In this document: in pieces, positions 25,230 through 35,345 of the stretch
How positions within the stretch are numbered: position 1 is the first letter of the stretch
How the letters are laid out: each line of letters begins with the position of its first letter
NCBI GenBank assembly: GCA_022448955.1
Contig: JAKVCU010000006.1
Location: 67,303 to 115,980, forward strand
Direction: 5' to 3'
Origin: Saprospiraceae bacterium
Lineage (GTDB): Bacteria > Bacteroidota > Bacteroidia > Chitinophagales > Saprospiraceae
DNA: 48,678 bases
Notes under the pieces: model-generated
What the model was told of the DNA's origin: nothing
Database searches by the model: none
The model's input: the letters and a program-made list of their open reading frames with translations, nothing else
Made by a program: the position numbers and the translations under genes

Positions 25230-27977
25230 ATGTTTTATAAAAAGTTTTTTCTTTTTGCCATTCACTTTGTGCTATTATTTTCCCTTTCAGCACAAACGAG
25301 TCCTGAACTTCCAGAAGGATTCTTTGACGAAAGAGTTGGTGCTGATTGGGATAGACCGATTGGAATTACTTTTGACGAAAGTGGGCAGGCCTACATATGG
25401 GAAAAAAAAGGTAGAGTCATGATTATTGACAAAGATGGCCATAAACTTGATGAACCACTAGTTGATATAAGAGAAGAAGTACTCAATTGGAGTGATAATG
25501 GTTTGGTGGGCTTTGCGCTAGATCCATCTTTTCAATTCAATGGCTATTTTTACCTATACTATGCGGTTGATCGACATTACTTGGATTTTTATGGCACTCC
25601 AGAGTATGATCCCAACCTAGATATTGATCACCAAGCGACAATAGGTCGGATCACGCGATATACTGCTGATATCAATAATAATTTCCAAACCGTAGTCGAT
25701 GGAAGTAGAAAGATAATTTTAGGTAAAGATCGATCAGATGGTTTGGCTATTTTATTAGGTTCTCATGCTGTAGGATCAATTGTTTTTGGAACAGATGGAA
25801 GTTTATTAGTATCTTTTGGAGATGGTGGAAGCTATGAATCTACCGATACAGGTAATACACCTAGCTCTGAAACCTCTTGGGAACAAGCCATTGAAGAAGG
25901 AATTCTCCGCCCTGAAGATAATGTAGGCGCCTTAAAAGCCTTACAAATCCAAAATGAAAATGGGAGTATCCTTAGAATTGATCCGGAAACAGGTCTAGGA
26001 TTGCCTTCTAACCCTTTTTACGATCCCAGTGCCCCGAATAGTCCACAATCTAAGATTTGGTTATTTGGTCTTAGAAATCCTTATCGGTTTATTAAGCTTC
26101 CTGAAACAGGAAGCCATTTCCAGGAAGATGCTAATCCCGGCACTCTATTTATTGGTGATGTTGGGGGCAGTGGATGGGAAGAATTAAACGTAGCTATAGA
26201 AGGAGGTACATGTTTTGGCTGGCCAATGTTTGAAGGTATCCGACACCATTGGGGATTCTTAAGTAACCCAACAGCTAACCCTTATACTCCCAACCCATTG
26301 GATTGTGAGGATGGATTTTTCACCTTCCACGATATCGTTCGAGATCGAAATAATATTTTCCAACCTCCTTTTACGAATCCTTGTGACGAGAACCAAGCAA
26401 TACCTTCAGACATTCCTACTTTCGTACATACACCACCAGCAATAACTTGGAGTGGCCTATTGTGGAATCCACCTCCAACAACTCAAGTGCCTAGTTATAA
26501 TGAAAGCAGCGGATGGCTTGAGCCTTTGCAAATCCAAGATGATCCACAAGCAAGTTTTAAAGGGAATAACTTTGCAGGTTTTACCAGTATTCCTGGATTC
26601 ATATACGATGGAAATGGGTTCCCAGAGGAATTTCACGGAAAATATTTCCATGCTGACCTCAGCGGCTGGATCAGAATTTTTCATTTTAATGAAAATTATG
26701 AATTCACAGAAGTGGATACCTTTGCACTTTGGCCAGATAAAGGTATTGTGCACATGACCTACAATGCCATGGAAGATGCCATTTATTGGTGTCATGTTTA
26801 TGAAAATGAAATTCATAAAATCACCTTCGGAAAAGATCCTAGACCAGTAGCAGCATTTGAAGTAGATAAACAGTTTGGCCCTGGTCCATTAGAAGTTCAA
26901 TTTGACGCAAGTTCCTCTTATGATCCTGATGGAGGTCCAATTACTTATCAATGGGATTTTGGTGACGGCACCACAGCGGAGGGGCTTTCGCCAAATCATG
27001 TTTTTCCTGCGGTAAGTGATAGCCCCTATTCTTACTCCGTACAACTCACGGTAACGGATACCAGTGAGCAAATTGACCAGATGGAGATGATTATCTCGGT
27101 CAATAACACTCCACCAAATGTCGAAATTACCACTTTCGAAGATGGTGAACAGTATCCGATTAGTTCTCAGACTTACCTACCACTAAGAGCTAATGTTATT
27201 GATGCAGAACACAAGCAGGAAGAACTCACTTACAAATGGGAGACCTTTTTACATCACAATAATCATTATCATCCAGAAGAGCCAGATCCTAATGAAGAAA
27301 CATATGCCATCATTGATCCACTAGGTTGTAACCTGGAGACTTATTGGTATAGAGTTCGATTGACAGTTACCGATGCCAGTGGGTTATCTGCCTTTGATGA
27401 AAGAGAGCTATTTCCTTACTGCGGCGAAGATTTTTTTGAGATTATCCAATTAGAAGCAAAAATTATTGATCAAAAGGTCGTTTTGAATTGGATTACCTCT
27501 TTTGAAGAAGATATGGATAAATTTGAGATTCAAAGAACAGAAGATTTTAAATTTGAAGGGATAGATGCAGTGGATGCTATTGGCACAAGTATAATGAATA
27601 ACTCATATGATTTTACCGATCAAGATCCATTAAAGGGAGATAACTACTATCGAATCAAAGGAATAAATAAAAATGGAGAATATCTTTATTCCAATATAGT
27701 ATATGCTGATTTTAGAAACGTCAAAGAGGCTAGTGTTTATCCAAATCCAACTCGTGGCGAAGTAAATGTATTGCTCAATAACGCAGAAGAAGGCATAATT
27801 GATTTTGCATTATATCATTATTCTGGACAACTTATATTGACGAGGCAGTGGATCACCACAGGAGGAAGAGAAGAACTGCATTTTGACATGGATGAAAACT
27901 TACCTAATGGCCTTTATTTTTACACGATCAAAAATGGTGCAACAGAAAGATCTTCTTCTTTTGTCCTAAAACGATAA
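25230..27977 (+). CDS. Secreted GSDH-like (PQQ glucose/sorbosone dehydrogenase-type) protein with PKD and T9SS sorting domain
   Basis: 915 residues. Signal peptide about 1-22 (ending LSLSAQ). Residues about 25-530 follow the GSDH/sorbosone dehydrogenase propeller: RPIGITFDESGQAYIWEKKG, GLVGFALDPSFQFNGYFYLYY, GSIVFGTDGSLLVSFGDGG, LFGLRNPYRF and GDVGGSGWEELN. A PKD domain follows (about 537-625; FDASSSYDPDGG, YQWDFGDGT), then an Ig-like region, and a type A sorting domain (about 835-915; VYPNPTRGEV to SFVLKR). Soluble members oxidise sugars with PQQ, but whether this one binds PQQ or is active is not decided by what I can see. The gene stands alone between two terminators. Confidence 0.85.
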   Translation: MFYKKFFLFAIHFVLLFSLSAQTSPELPEGFFDERVGADWDRPIGITFDESGQAYIWEKKGRVMIIDKDGHKLDEPLVDIREEVLNWSDNGLVGFALDPSFQFNGYFYLYYAVDRHYLDFYGTPEYDPNLDIDHQATIGRITRYTADINNNFQTVVDGSRKIILGKDRSDGLAILLGSHAVGSIVFGTDGSLLVSFGDGGSYESTDTGNTPSSETSWEQAIEEGILRPEDNVGALKALQIQNENGSILRIDPETGLGLPSNPFYDPSAPNSPQSKIWLFGLRNPYRFIKLPETGSHFQEDANPGTLFIGDVGGSGWEELNVAIEGGTCFGWPMFEGIRHHWGFLSNPTANPYTPNPLDCEDGFFTFHDIVRDRNNIFQPPFTNPCDENQAIPSDIPTFVHTPPAITWSGLLWNPPPTTQVPSYNESSGWLEPLQIQDDPQASFKGNNFAGFTSIPGFIYDGNGFPEEFHGKYFHADLSGWIRIFHFNENYEFTEVDTFALWPDKGIVHMTYNAMEDAIYWCHVYENEIHKITFGKDPRPVAAFEVDKQFGPGPLEVQFDASSSYDPDGGPITYQWDFGDGTTAEGLSPNHVFPAVSDSPYSYSVQLTVTDTSEQIDQMEMIISVNNTPPNVEITTFEDGEQYPISSQTYLPLRANVIDAEHKQEELTYKWETFLHHNNHYHPEEPDPNEETYAIIDPLGCNLETYWYRVRLTVTDASGLSAFDERELFPYCGEDFFEIIQLEAKIIDQKVVLNWITSFEEDMDKFEIQRTEDFKFEGIDAVDAIGTSIMNNSYDFTDQDPLKGDNYYRIKGINKNGEYLYSNIVYADFRNVKEASVYPNPTRGEVNVLLNNAEEGIIDFALYHYSGQLILTRQWITTGGREELHFDMDENLPNGLYFYTIKNGATERSSSFVLKR

Positions 27978-27980
27978 AAT

Positions 27981-28016
27981 AAAGGCTCAGAAAATTAAAA
28001 TTTTCTGAGCCTTTAT
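27981..28016 (+). terminator. Rho-independent terminator
   Basis: AAGGCTCAGAAAAT and ATTTTCTGAGCCTT form a 14-bp perfect stem with a very short loop, 4 bp after the GSDH-like gene. Confidence 0.9.
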
Positions 28017-28453
28017 CCTTGCTTTTTATCTCATTTTAATGGAACTTATAATGGCTTTCAATAGTTATATTATGTGAGCACCTAGTCTTCCCCCCGTTAT
28101 TTTATAAAAGATGAAGTGATGCTGTTGTAGATCTTACTTCATCCCTAACACATCTGTCTTGAAATGTTAGTGCATTTCAGTACATACGTTCTCAAACACT
28201 CAAGAATTCCTTTCAAAATTACTTCTTTCGGGAAGTAACAATTTAATGGCAGAACATATCAATTAATAGCAAATTAATTGGAGTTTATAGTTTTGCTCAA
28301 ATGATTCGACTATTGCGCTAATAGACTTAATTCCGTCTATTAAGGCATCGATAATATAGTCAACTATGGCTTAGATTGTCTTTGATATATAATCATAATC
28401 CATCCGCCTTTGATCACGATCAAAGTGTGGTTTAGCACCATAATCTTAATCCA
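28017..28453. other. 437-bp hairpin-rich leader of the penicillin-binding protein gene
   Basis: No gene is visible. Six perfect inverted repeats with 7-8-bp arms lie in succession: GATGAAGT (28110/28136), TGAAATG (28160/28173), TTACTTC (28219/28232), AATTAAT (28261/28273), TAATAGAC (28319/28335) and CTTTGATC (28408/28418). The last has a 2-nt centre, 28 bp before the ATG, and looks like an operator. Confidence 0.55.
28408..28425. promoter_or_regulatory. Operator-like palindrome before the PBP gene
   Basis: CTTTGATC and GATCAAAG are perfect arms around AC, 28 bp upstream of the ATG at 28454. The 18-bp near-contiguous palindrome suits a dimeric repressor. The regulator is not identified. Confidence 0.45.
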
Positions 28454-30802
28454 ATGAAAGTGAATCTAGTCCCAAGAACACTATTCCCAGAGCTATTGCT
28501 CCGCAAACTACGTAATCAATGGCGCAGCATTTATCCATATAGGCCAAAGGTCTATTATGCCTTTCAGATGGCTATTGTACTTTCAATTGCCCCTATTCTG
28601 ATTATAGTTACTTTTTTTGTAAGTGTATCAAATGGCGTTTTTGGCAATATGCCAAACAATGAAAGCCTCATGGCCATTCAATACCCTGTAGCATCTGAAA
28701 TTTATTCTGCTGATAGTGTGCTTCTCGGTCGGTTTTATATCGAACAAAGAAGTATGTCTGATTATAAAGAATTATCACCCAATCTAATTCATGCCTTAAT
28801 TGCAACAGAAGACGCACGTTTTTATAAACACAATGGTGTCGACTTAAGAGCGTGGTTTAGAGTATTTTTCAAAAATATCATTTTGAAAGATCGTTCTGCA
28901 GGTGGTGGTAGTACGATTAGCCAGCAATTAGCAAAGAATTTGTATCCCAGAGAAGGTAGTGGCAACTATAGTTTGATGATCAACAAATTGAAGGAGGCGA
29001 TTATAGCACAAAAATTAGAAAGCATTTATTCTAAAAAGCAAATTCTGGAGCTCTATCTGAATACAGTCGCTTTTAGTGAAAACATTTATGGTGTAAAAGT
29101 GGCCGCACAGCGCTTTTTTAATACGACTCCTGATCGATTAAAGCCGGAGCAAGCTGCCACTTTAGTGGCTATGCTTAAAGCAACTTCCACCTACAATCCA
29201 ATGAGTCACCCAAAGATGTCAAAAGATCGTAGGAATCTAGTCTTGGAGCAAATGGCAAAGAATGACTATTTGGAAGAAGAAGAAATGGATTCTTTACAGC
29301 AATTACCACTTAATCTGCAATATTATCCCTTAAATAATAATGAGGGTTTGGCCACTTATTTCAGAGAACATTTACGCCAAGAATTAAAGCAAGAGCTCAG
29401 GTCAATTCGAAAAAAAGATAGTGGCTTGGCTTTCAATATTCATACAGATGGTTTAAAAATTTACACGACGATTCATTCAAAAGTCCAAGCTTATGCCGAA
29501 TCTGCCTTACAAGAGCATATGAAAGATTTGCAAAAGCAATTTGATGCACATCTCGGAGAAAAAACCGCATGGGAAAATGATACCATTATTGAATTGGCCA
29601 TGTTGCAATCTAACCGATTCAGAGCATTAAGAACCCAAGAGATGACTAAAATAAAGATAGACTCCATTTTTCAAACCCCAACAGAGATGAAAGTCTTTGA
29701 CTGGAAAAAAGGAGAAAGAACCGTCACTTGGAGTCCCATGGATAGCATTAGGTACTATCATGGATTACTGAATGCTGGTTTTGTAGTCATCGAGCCAACA
29801 ACAGGAAAAGTCCTTGCATGGGTAGGCGGTATCAATCACAAGTATTTTAAATATGATCACATTCTTTCTAAACGACAAGTAGGCTCAACCTTCAAGCCGA
29901 TCGTTTACGCGAAAGCGATACAAAGAGGTTTTCATCCCTGTGCTTATACCTCAAATACCCTGCGGACTTATCCTCGTTATGAAAATTGGCAACCCAAAAA
30001 TGCGGATGACAAATACGGCGGGTTGTATTCGATGGAAGGCGGATTGATTAACTCTGTGAATACTGTTGCGGTGCGTATGATGATTCGTTCTGGTTCTTAT
30101 CATGTGGCGCGTTTAGCAGAGGATATGGGTATTGAAGCTCCTGTTCCAGCTGTGCCATCCATCGCATTAGGTACGCAAGATGCTTCCCTTTGGGAAATGG
30201 CTCAGGTGTACAGCACTTTTGCGAATAGAGGATTACGACCAGATCTGAATTATATCGCACAAGTAAAAACTGCAGATGGTGAAATTATTATTGATCAATC
30301 TGTGAAAGATACGAGTGAATGGAAAAGAGCCCTTTCTATAGACGAAGCAGATATGATTAACGAAATGCTGCAATCTACGGTTACTAAAGGTACAGCTAGG
30401 AGATTGTATTATCGCTACAACTTCCGTTATCCCTTTGCGGGAAAAACAGGGACGAGTCAAAACCACTCAGATGGCTGGTTTATGGGCTTTACACCTAAAA
30501 TGGTAGTCGGGACTTGGGTCGGAGCAGAATCACCTTCTGTGCGTTTTCGTGATCTTCGGTTAGGTCAAGGAGCTAATACTGCTTTGCCTATTTTCGCTCG
30601 ATTCGTACAAAAAATAGAAAGGGATGAAACACTTCAATATCTCATTAAAACAGACTTTCCGGAACCATCCCAATTGGTACAGGATTATCTCAACTGCCCT
30701 AATAAGAAGTGGCCCGAGAAAGCGAAGGAGCATGCTGTAGCTGTTGAGGGAAAGGGAGATATTATTATTCCCAATTTTAGAAATATTGATACTAAAAAAT
30801 GA
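28454..30802 (+). CDS. Class A penicillin-binding protein (transglycosylase and transpeptidase)
   Basis: 782 residues. One membrane segment (about 38-60), then a GT51 transglycosylase domain: ATEDARFYKHNGVD with catalytic Glu119, AGGGSTISQQLAKNLYPRE and KEAIIAQKLE. The transpeptidase domain carries the three motifs SxxK (GSTFK, Ser478/Lys481), SxN (INSVNTVAV) and KTG (GKTGTSQNHSDGWF, Lys664). It polymerises and cross-links peptidoglycan from the periplasmic side of the inner membrane. The extra segment between the two domains (about 300-420, Lys/Gln rich) is typical of Bacteroidota PBP1A-like proteins. It is preceded by an unusual hairpin-rich leader and ends at a terminator. Confidence 0.93.
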   Translation: MKVNLVPRTLFPELLLRKLRNQWRSIYPYRPKVYYAFQMAIVLSIAPILIIVTFFVSVSNGVFGNMPNNESLMAIQYPVASEIYSADSVLLGRFYIEQRSMSDYKELSPNLIHALIATEDARFYKHNGVDLRAWFRVFFKNIILKDRSAGGGSTISQQLAKNLYPREGSGNYSLMINKLKEAIIAQKLESIYSKKQILELYLNTVAFSENIYGVKVAAQRFFNTTPDRLKPEQAATLVAMLKATSTYNPMSHPKMSKDRRNLVLEQMAKNDYLEEEEMDSLQQLPLNLQYYPLNNNEGLATYFREHLRQELKQELRSIRKKDSGLAFNIHTDGLKIYTTIHSKVQAYAESALQEHMKDLQKQFDAHLGEKTAWENDTIIELAMLQSNRFRALRTQEMTKIKIDSIFQTPTEMKVFDWKKGERTVTWSPMDSIRYYHGLLNAGFVVIEPTTGKVLAWVGGINHKYFKYDHILSKRQVGSTFKPIVYAKAIQRGFHPCAYTSNTLRTYPRYENWQPKNADDKYGGLYSMEGGLINSVNTVAVRMMIRSGSYHVARLAEDMGIEAPVPAVPSIALGTQDASLWEMAQVYSTFANRGLRPDLNYIAQVKTADGEIIIDQSVKDTSEWKRALSIDEADMINEMLQSTVTKGTARRLYYRYNFRYPFAGKTGTSQNHSDGWFMGFTPKMVVGTWVGAESPSVRFRDLRLGQGANTALPIFARFVQKIERDETLQYLIKTDFPEPSQLVQDYLNCPNKKWPEKAKEHAVAVEGKGDIIIPNFRNIDTKK

Positions 30803-30829
30803 TAGCTCAATAATTATAACTTCACTGTT

Positions 30830-30862
30830 TGGAGTGGCCCCTCGGGGCTACTCTTTTTTATT
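30830..30862 (+). terminator. Terminator of the PBP gene
   Basis: GAGTGGCCCC and GGGGCTACTC form a 10-bp stem with one wobble pair and a very short loop, followed by six T. Confidence 0.8.
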
Positions 30863-30939
30863 TTGGCAGTATGATAATCTATCAATAAGTCTTATCATTC
30901 GATATACTGACAGATGTGAGGCATTTATTGATCAACTGC

Positions 30940-32574
30940 TTACAACAAAGCAAATAAGATTTGAACAATAATAATTTTGCCAATCAGCGTGACCGGCAAA
31001 ACCAAAGTATAACCTATCGAAGGCAATTTATTTTTGGTTTGATCAAACGCATAATCCAGTACTGCAGGTTGGCTAGCCACCATACCTAAAAGGAAAGAAA
31101 ATGGAATTTTTAGTACTTTATAACCAATTATCAATGTACTAAAAGTAGTAGTCATGGCTAGCATCGTAGCTGCTGCAAAAATATAAGCACCTTCTACTTG
31201 AAAAATCGTTGCCGCAAAGGTATGCCCAGAATTAATACCAATACCTGCCAACATCAATATTAGTCCCACTTGTCGAAGCGTTAAATTGGCACTATAGGGT
31301 AAAGTCCAAACAATAGGTCCTGTTCTACGTAAGCCCCCAAGTGTGAGCGCAACTATCAAAGGTCCCCCTGCAAATCCTAATTTGAAAGAAACGTCACCTG
31401 GAAATTGAAAGGTAATCATCCCCAACCAAATCCCTAATGCCATTCCTAAACCGAATGAAAGCAAATTAATCTTACTCAAAGCATCGTAGGAGTCTCCAAA
31501 AAACTTAGCTATACTCGGTACATCCTTTCGCCTTGCAACAAATCGAACACGATCTCCTAATTCCAATACCGTATTGGAATTAGCTAACAAATCAATATCA
31601 CCTCTTCTCACTCTAGTGATAATGGCTGAAAAACGTTCATTTAAGCTAAGGGTGGCCAATTTCTGACCTGCTACTTTTGGGTTAGATACAAAGATACGCC
31701 TAGTATCATATTCCGAACGATCAAAAGAAAGCTGATAGGGCATGATCTTTCCTAAAACAGCCCCTACCCTTTCAATTTCTTCCTTACTTCCTACAACAGC
31801 TACTTGATCACCAATACTAAACTTAGTATCCCAACCTGTTAATTCTGTTTCACCATTAGAAAATTGAACTCTTCCAAAGACAGCATCGATCTCAAACTCT
31901 TTTTTAAGATCACGAATCGTTTTATTGATCGCTCTTTCTTTTGTGATTTCAATCGTTTTACTATTGATCTTTCTTTTTACAGGATATTCCCTAGATAGTA
32001 ATGCCTCCTCTTTTTGATAATCCACCCGAAATAGTGTCTGCACTACTTTAATAGCAATCATCACACCTAATACCCCCATTGGATAAGACAAGGAATAGCC
32101 AATTACACCTCTTTCACTCTCCGCTTGAATCCTTTCCTCAGACCAAGGAGCATTAGAGATGGCATCTAATAAACCAGCTAAAGAAGGCGTATTCGTAAAG
32201 CTTCCGGCAAACAAACCTGCCGTAATGCTTTTCTCAAACCCAAACAGATAATGAATCCCTACGGTAAGTATAGCGCTAAAGACCAACATAGAAGCCACAA
32301 AGGTTATATCACGCGTTCCTCTTTGCCGAAAGGTGGCAAAAAAAGCAGGACCACTGCTCAATCCAATCGTATAAACAAAAATAGTTAGGCCCAAAAAGAT
32401 AATAATATCCGGAACATGCAGATCAGGGCTTAAAGCTCCAAAAGCTAAACCAACAAATAGCACAGCTGCTACGCCTAGATTCGTTCCCAGAATCTTTAAA
32501 CTTCCTATACCATAGCCAATTCCAGCTACCACAAATAAGAGCAACAACGGACTTTCGATCAAAGCAGTGAGCAT
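30940..32574 (-). CDS. Aspartate:alanine exchanger (AAE) family transporter with two TrkA_C domains
   Basis: 544 residues. Five or so N-terminal membrane segments (about 5-185, including LLLLFVVAGIGYGIGSLKI and LTIFVYTIGLSSGPAFFA), two cytosolic TrkA-C (RCK_C) domains (about 205-375), then five or six further segments (about 380-544). This duplicated YidE/YbjL layout is the AAE family, whose best known member exchanges aspartate for alanine; most others have unknown substrates, so the substrate here is not assigned. It is divergent from the TonB-dependent receptor gene, with 178 bp between them. Confidence 0.85.
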   Translation of the reverse strand: MLTALIESPLLLLFVVAGIGYGIGSLKILGTNLGVAAVLFVGLAFGALSPDLHVPDIIIFLGLTIFVYTIGLSSGPAFFATFRQRGTRDITFVASMLVFSAILTVGIHYLFGFEKSITAGLFAGSFTNTPSLAGLLDAISNAPWSEERIQAESERGVIGYSLSYPMGVLGVMIAIKVVQTLFRVDYQKEEALLSREYPVKRKINSKTIEITKERAINKTIRDLKKEFEIDAVFGRVQFSNGETELTGWDTKFSIGDQVAVVGSKEEIERVGAVLGKIMPYQLSFDRSEYDTRRIFVSNPKVAGQKLATLSLNERFSAIITRVRRGDIDLLANSNTVLELGDRVRFVARRKDVPSIAKFFGDSYDALSKINLLSFGLGMALGIWLGMITFQFPGDVSFKLGFAGGPLIVALTLGGLRRTGPIVWTLPYSANLTLRQVGLILMLAGIGINSGHTFAATIFQVEGAYIFAAATMLAMTTTFSTLIIGYKVLKIPFSFLLGMVASQPAVLDYAFDQTKNKLPSIGYTLVLPVTLIGKIIIVQILFALL

Positions 32575-32752
32575 TCGTTTTTTTTTGCGAAGATAATAGA
32601 TTCTATCTCATACATTCCAATTTAAAGTCTGACAATTCAACTTCCAATTTCTACAATCCAGCCAAAAGTAATAGCATAAGGGAGGTACTCTCTTCATATT
32701 GCAATCGAATTCAAGGTTTATGAAATCAATCTACTCATCGAAAAAAGCAATC

Positions 32753-35155
32753 ATGAAGAAGCAATTCATTACTCTGACTGTTATGTGCCTGATTGCATTA
32801 GGCCTTTTTGCACAAACCCAAACGGTAAAAGGTACCATTATCGACAAACAATCTGAAGTTCCACTGATTGGAGCAGCAGTAGAAGTTGTAGATAATGCAA
32901 ACAGCATTGGTACAACTACTGATTTTGATGGTTATTTCCGCCTAGAAAATGTTCCTATTGGAAGACAAACAATTAGAATTAGCTATTTGGGTTACCATAC
33001 GATTACGATTCCAAATGTGGTCGTAACTACTGGAAAAGAAGTTGTACTAAATGTGGGATTGGAAGAAAGTATTGAGCAATTAGATGAAATTGTTGTTACT
33101 GCAGAAGTGGAAAAAGACAAAGCTCAAAATGAAATGGCTACGATTAGTGCACGTACATTTAGCGTAGAAGAAGTCAATCGCTTTTCGGGTGGCCGTAGTG
33201 ATGTAGCTCGTTTGGCAGGTAATTTCGCTGGTGTTTCTACAGCAGATGATTCCAGAAATGATATTGTGATTCGGGGTAATTCACCAACAGGTGTGCTTTG
33301 GCGATTGGAGGGTATCCCAATTCCCAATCCTAATCACTTTTCTACTTTAGGAACCACAGGAGGGCCCGTAAGTGCATTAAATCCAAACTTACTTCGTAAC
33401 TCAGATTTTATAACCAGTGCTTTCCCATCAGAATATGGTAATGCATTGGCAGGTGTTTTTGACCTAGGTTTTAGAAGTGGCAATAAGGATAAGCACGAAT
33501 TCATGGTGCAAATGGGTGCGATTAGTGGTATTGAAGCGATGGCAGAAGGACCATTAAATAGCAAAAAAAATAGTTCTTATTTGGTGGCTGGCCGTTATTC
33601 TTTTGTAGGCTTGGCAAACGAGATTGGCTTACCAATTGGTACCAATGCTACACCAAATTACCAAGATATTGCTTTCAAGTTTGATTTTGCGAACGCTCCA
33701 ATTGGTAAGTTCACCGTATTCGGTATTGGTGGTAGAAGTGATATTGATTTTCTGGCTAGCGAAGTAGACGAAGATGATTTATTTGCTGAAGATGATCAGG
33801 ATGCTTTCGTGCTTTCCAACTTTGGGGTTTTTGGCGTAAAGCACAATTTGCTCTTAAATAAAAATAGTTATTGGAGAACGGTAGCTTCTGTTTCCACTTC
33901 TGCCAATGATTATAAACAAGATAATTACTTCAATCAAGGTACATCTGAAGCATTTAGACTTCGTTCGGTTGAAAACAGAAATATAGAAACGCGTTTATCC
34001 CTTTCATCATACATCAATACTAAGTTTAGTGCGCGTTTGACCACTCGTTTTGGCGTACTTCTTGAAAACTTCAATTACGACTTGGCGTTCAATGACAGAG
34101 ATGGCCGTCCAGATGTTGATGACGATGGTATTCCGGATTGGGTAAGGGTTTATGAATTTAATGAAGGGACAAACATTTTACAAGCCTTTGGACAAGCACA
34201 ATACAAAATTACATCTAAGCTTACGCTAAATGCAGGTTTACACAGTCAATATTTAAGTCTTAATGAAACTTTTGCTCTGGAACCAAGAGCTGCATTAAAC
34301 TGGTCATTCTTACCGAATCAGATGTTGAGTTTAGGTTATGGTTTACACCATCAGACACAACCATTGCCAATTATGCTTTTGAGAGAACAGACTGCTCCAG
34401 GCGTATTTGAAGAAACAAATAGAGATTTAGATTTCACTCGTTCTAAGCACTATGTATTAGGGTATGATATCCGATTGGGTAGCAATTGGAGAGCAAAAGC
34501 AGAAGTATACTACCAAGATATCAGCGATGTACCGGTTGAACCAAATCCTTCTAGTTTTTCTATCCTAAATGTAGGTGCGGACTTCGTTTTCCCAGATGAT
34601 GCATTTGGATTACAAAATACGGGTACTGGTTATAATACAGGAATTGAGTTGACTGTAGAGAAATTCTTCAGTAAAGGTTACTACGGGTTGCTAACAGCCT
34701 CTGTATTTGATTCGAAGTATACAGCTAGTGATGGTATTGAAAGAAACGCTGCCTTCAATAATAGTTATGTGCTGAATATCCTTGCAGGTAAAGAGTTTAA
34801 ATTTGGTAAAGATAAGCGCAATGCATTTACCATTGATACTAAAATTACAACAGCAGGTGGCCGTTATTATACACCAGTGGATTTAGAAGCATCTCGCTTG
34901 GCAGGAACAGAAGTGTTGAAAGAAGATGAAGCATTCAGTTTACAACAAGATCCATACTTCCGTTGGGATTTGAAGTTTGGCTTCCAGTTTAATAGTGCAA
35001 AGCGGAAGCTATCGCACCAGTTCTACTTTGATATTCAAAATATTACGAATAACGAGAACATCTTCGCGCTACGTTACAACGAAAATACAAACGAAATCAA
35101 TCAGGTAAATCAAATTGGATTCTTCCCGGACTTCATGTATAGAATACAATTTTAA
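32753..35155 (+). CDS. TonB-dependent outer-membrane receptor
   Basis: 800 residues from ATG 32753, where a clear signal peptide begins (MKKQFITLTVM to LFAQ); a TTG at 32699 and an ATG at 32720 lie upstream but add polar residues. A carboxypeptidase-regulatory-like domain (about 22-105; VKGTIIDKQSEVPLIGAAV, TTDFDGYFRLENVPIG) is followed by a plug (about 110-230; SGGRSDVARLAGNF, IVIRGNSPTGVLWRLEG) and a 22-strand-type barrel ending MYRIQF. It takes up an unidentified ligand powered by TonB. No SusD-like partner is adjacent. A LytS/LytTR pair follows, 190 bp downstream, and may regulate it; that is inference. Confidence 0.9.
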   Translation: MKKQFITLTVMCLIALGLFAQTQTVKGTIIDKQSEVPLIGAAVEVVDNANSIGTTTDFDGYFRLENVPIGRQTIRISYLGYHTITIPNVVVTTGKEVVLNVGLEESIEQLDEIVVTAEVEKDKAQNEMATISARTFSVEEVNRFSGGRSDVARLAGNFAGVSTADDSRNDIVIRGNSPTGVLWRLEGIPIPNPNHFSTLGTTGGPVSALNPNLLRNSDFITSAFPSEYGNALAGVFDLGFRSGNKDKHEFMVQMGAISGIEAMAEGPLNSKKNSSYLVAGRYSFVGLANEIGLPIGTNATPNYQDIAFKFDFANAPIGKFTVFGIGGRSDIDFLASEVDEDDLFAEDDQDAFVLSNFGVFGVKHNLLLNKNSYWRTVASVSTSANDYKQDNYFNQGTSEAFRLRSVENRNIETRLSLSSYINTKFSARLTTRFGVLLENFNYDLAFNDRDGRPDVDDDGIPDWVRVYEFNEGTNILQAFGQAQYKITSKLTLNAGLHSQYLSLNETFALEPRAALNWSFLPNQMLSLGYGLHHQTQPLPIMLLREQTAPGVFEETNRDLDFTRSKHYVLGYDIRLGSNWRAKAEVYYQDISDVPVEPNPSSFSILNVGADFVFPDDAFGLQNTGTGYNTGIELTVEKFFSKGYYGLLTASVFDSKYTASDGIERNAAFNNSYVLNILAGKEFKFGKDKRNAFTIDTKITTAGGRYYTPVDLEASRLAGTEVLKEDEAFSLQQDPYFRWDLKFGFQFNSAKRKLSHQFYFDIQNITNNENIFALRYNENTNEINQVNQIGFFPDFMYRIQF

Positions 35156-35165
35156 GGGGTTAATC

Positions 35166-35201
35166 GTGTAATAGGTAACGGTTAAAAGGTATCTATTACA
35201 C
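35166..35201 (+). terminator. Possible terminator or hairpin after the receptor gene
   Basis: GTGTAATAG and CTATTACAC form a perfect 9-bp stem with an 18-nt loop, 10 bp after the receptor stop. There is no T run, so intrinsic termination is doubtful. Confidence 0.45.
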
Positions 35202-35345
35202 TGTTTGCGAAAAACGAACGCGGCACCCATCGTTTAAAAATAGATATCCAAACGAACATCAGAAGTAAAAGTAAATTTATTCAACTTATTTGGGTATCCT
35301 GTTTTTTCAATCGGGTGTCGCTTTTTAAACTTTAAAGGATAATCT

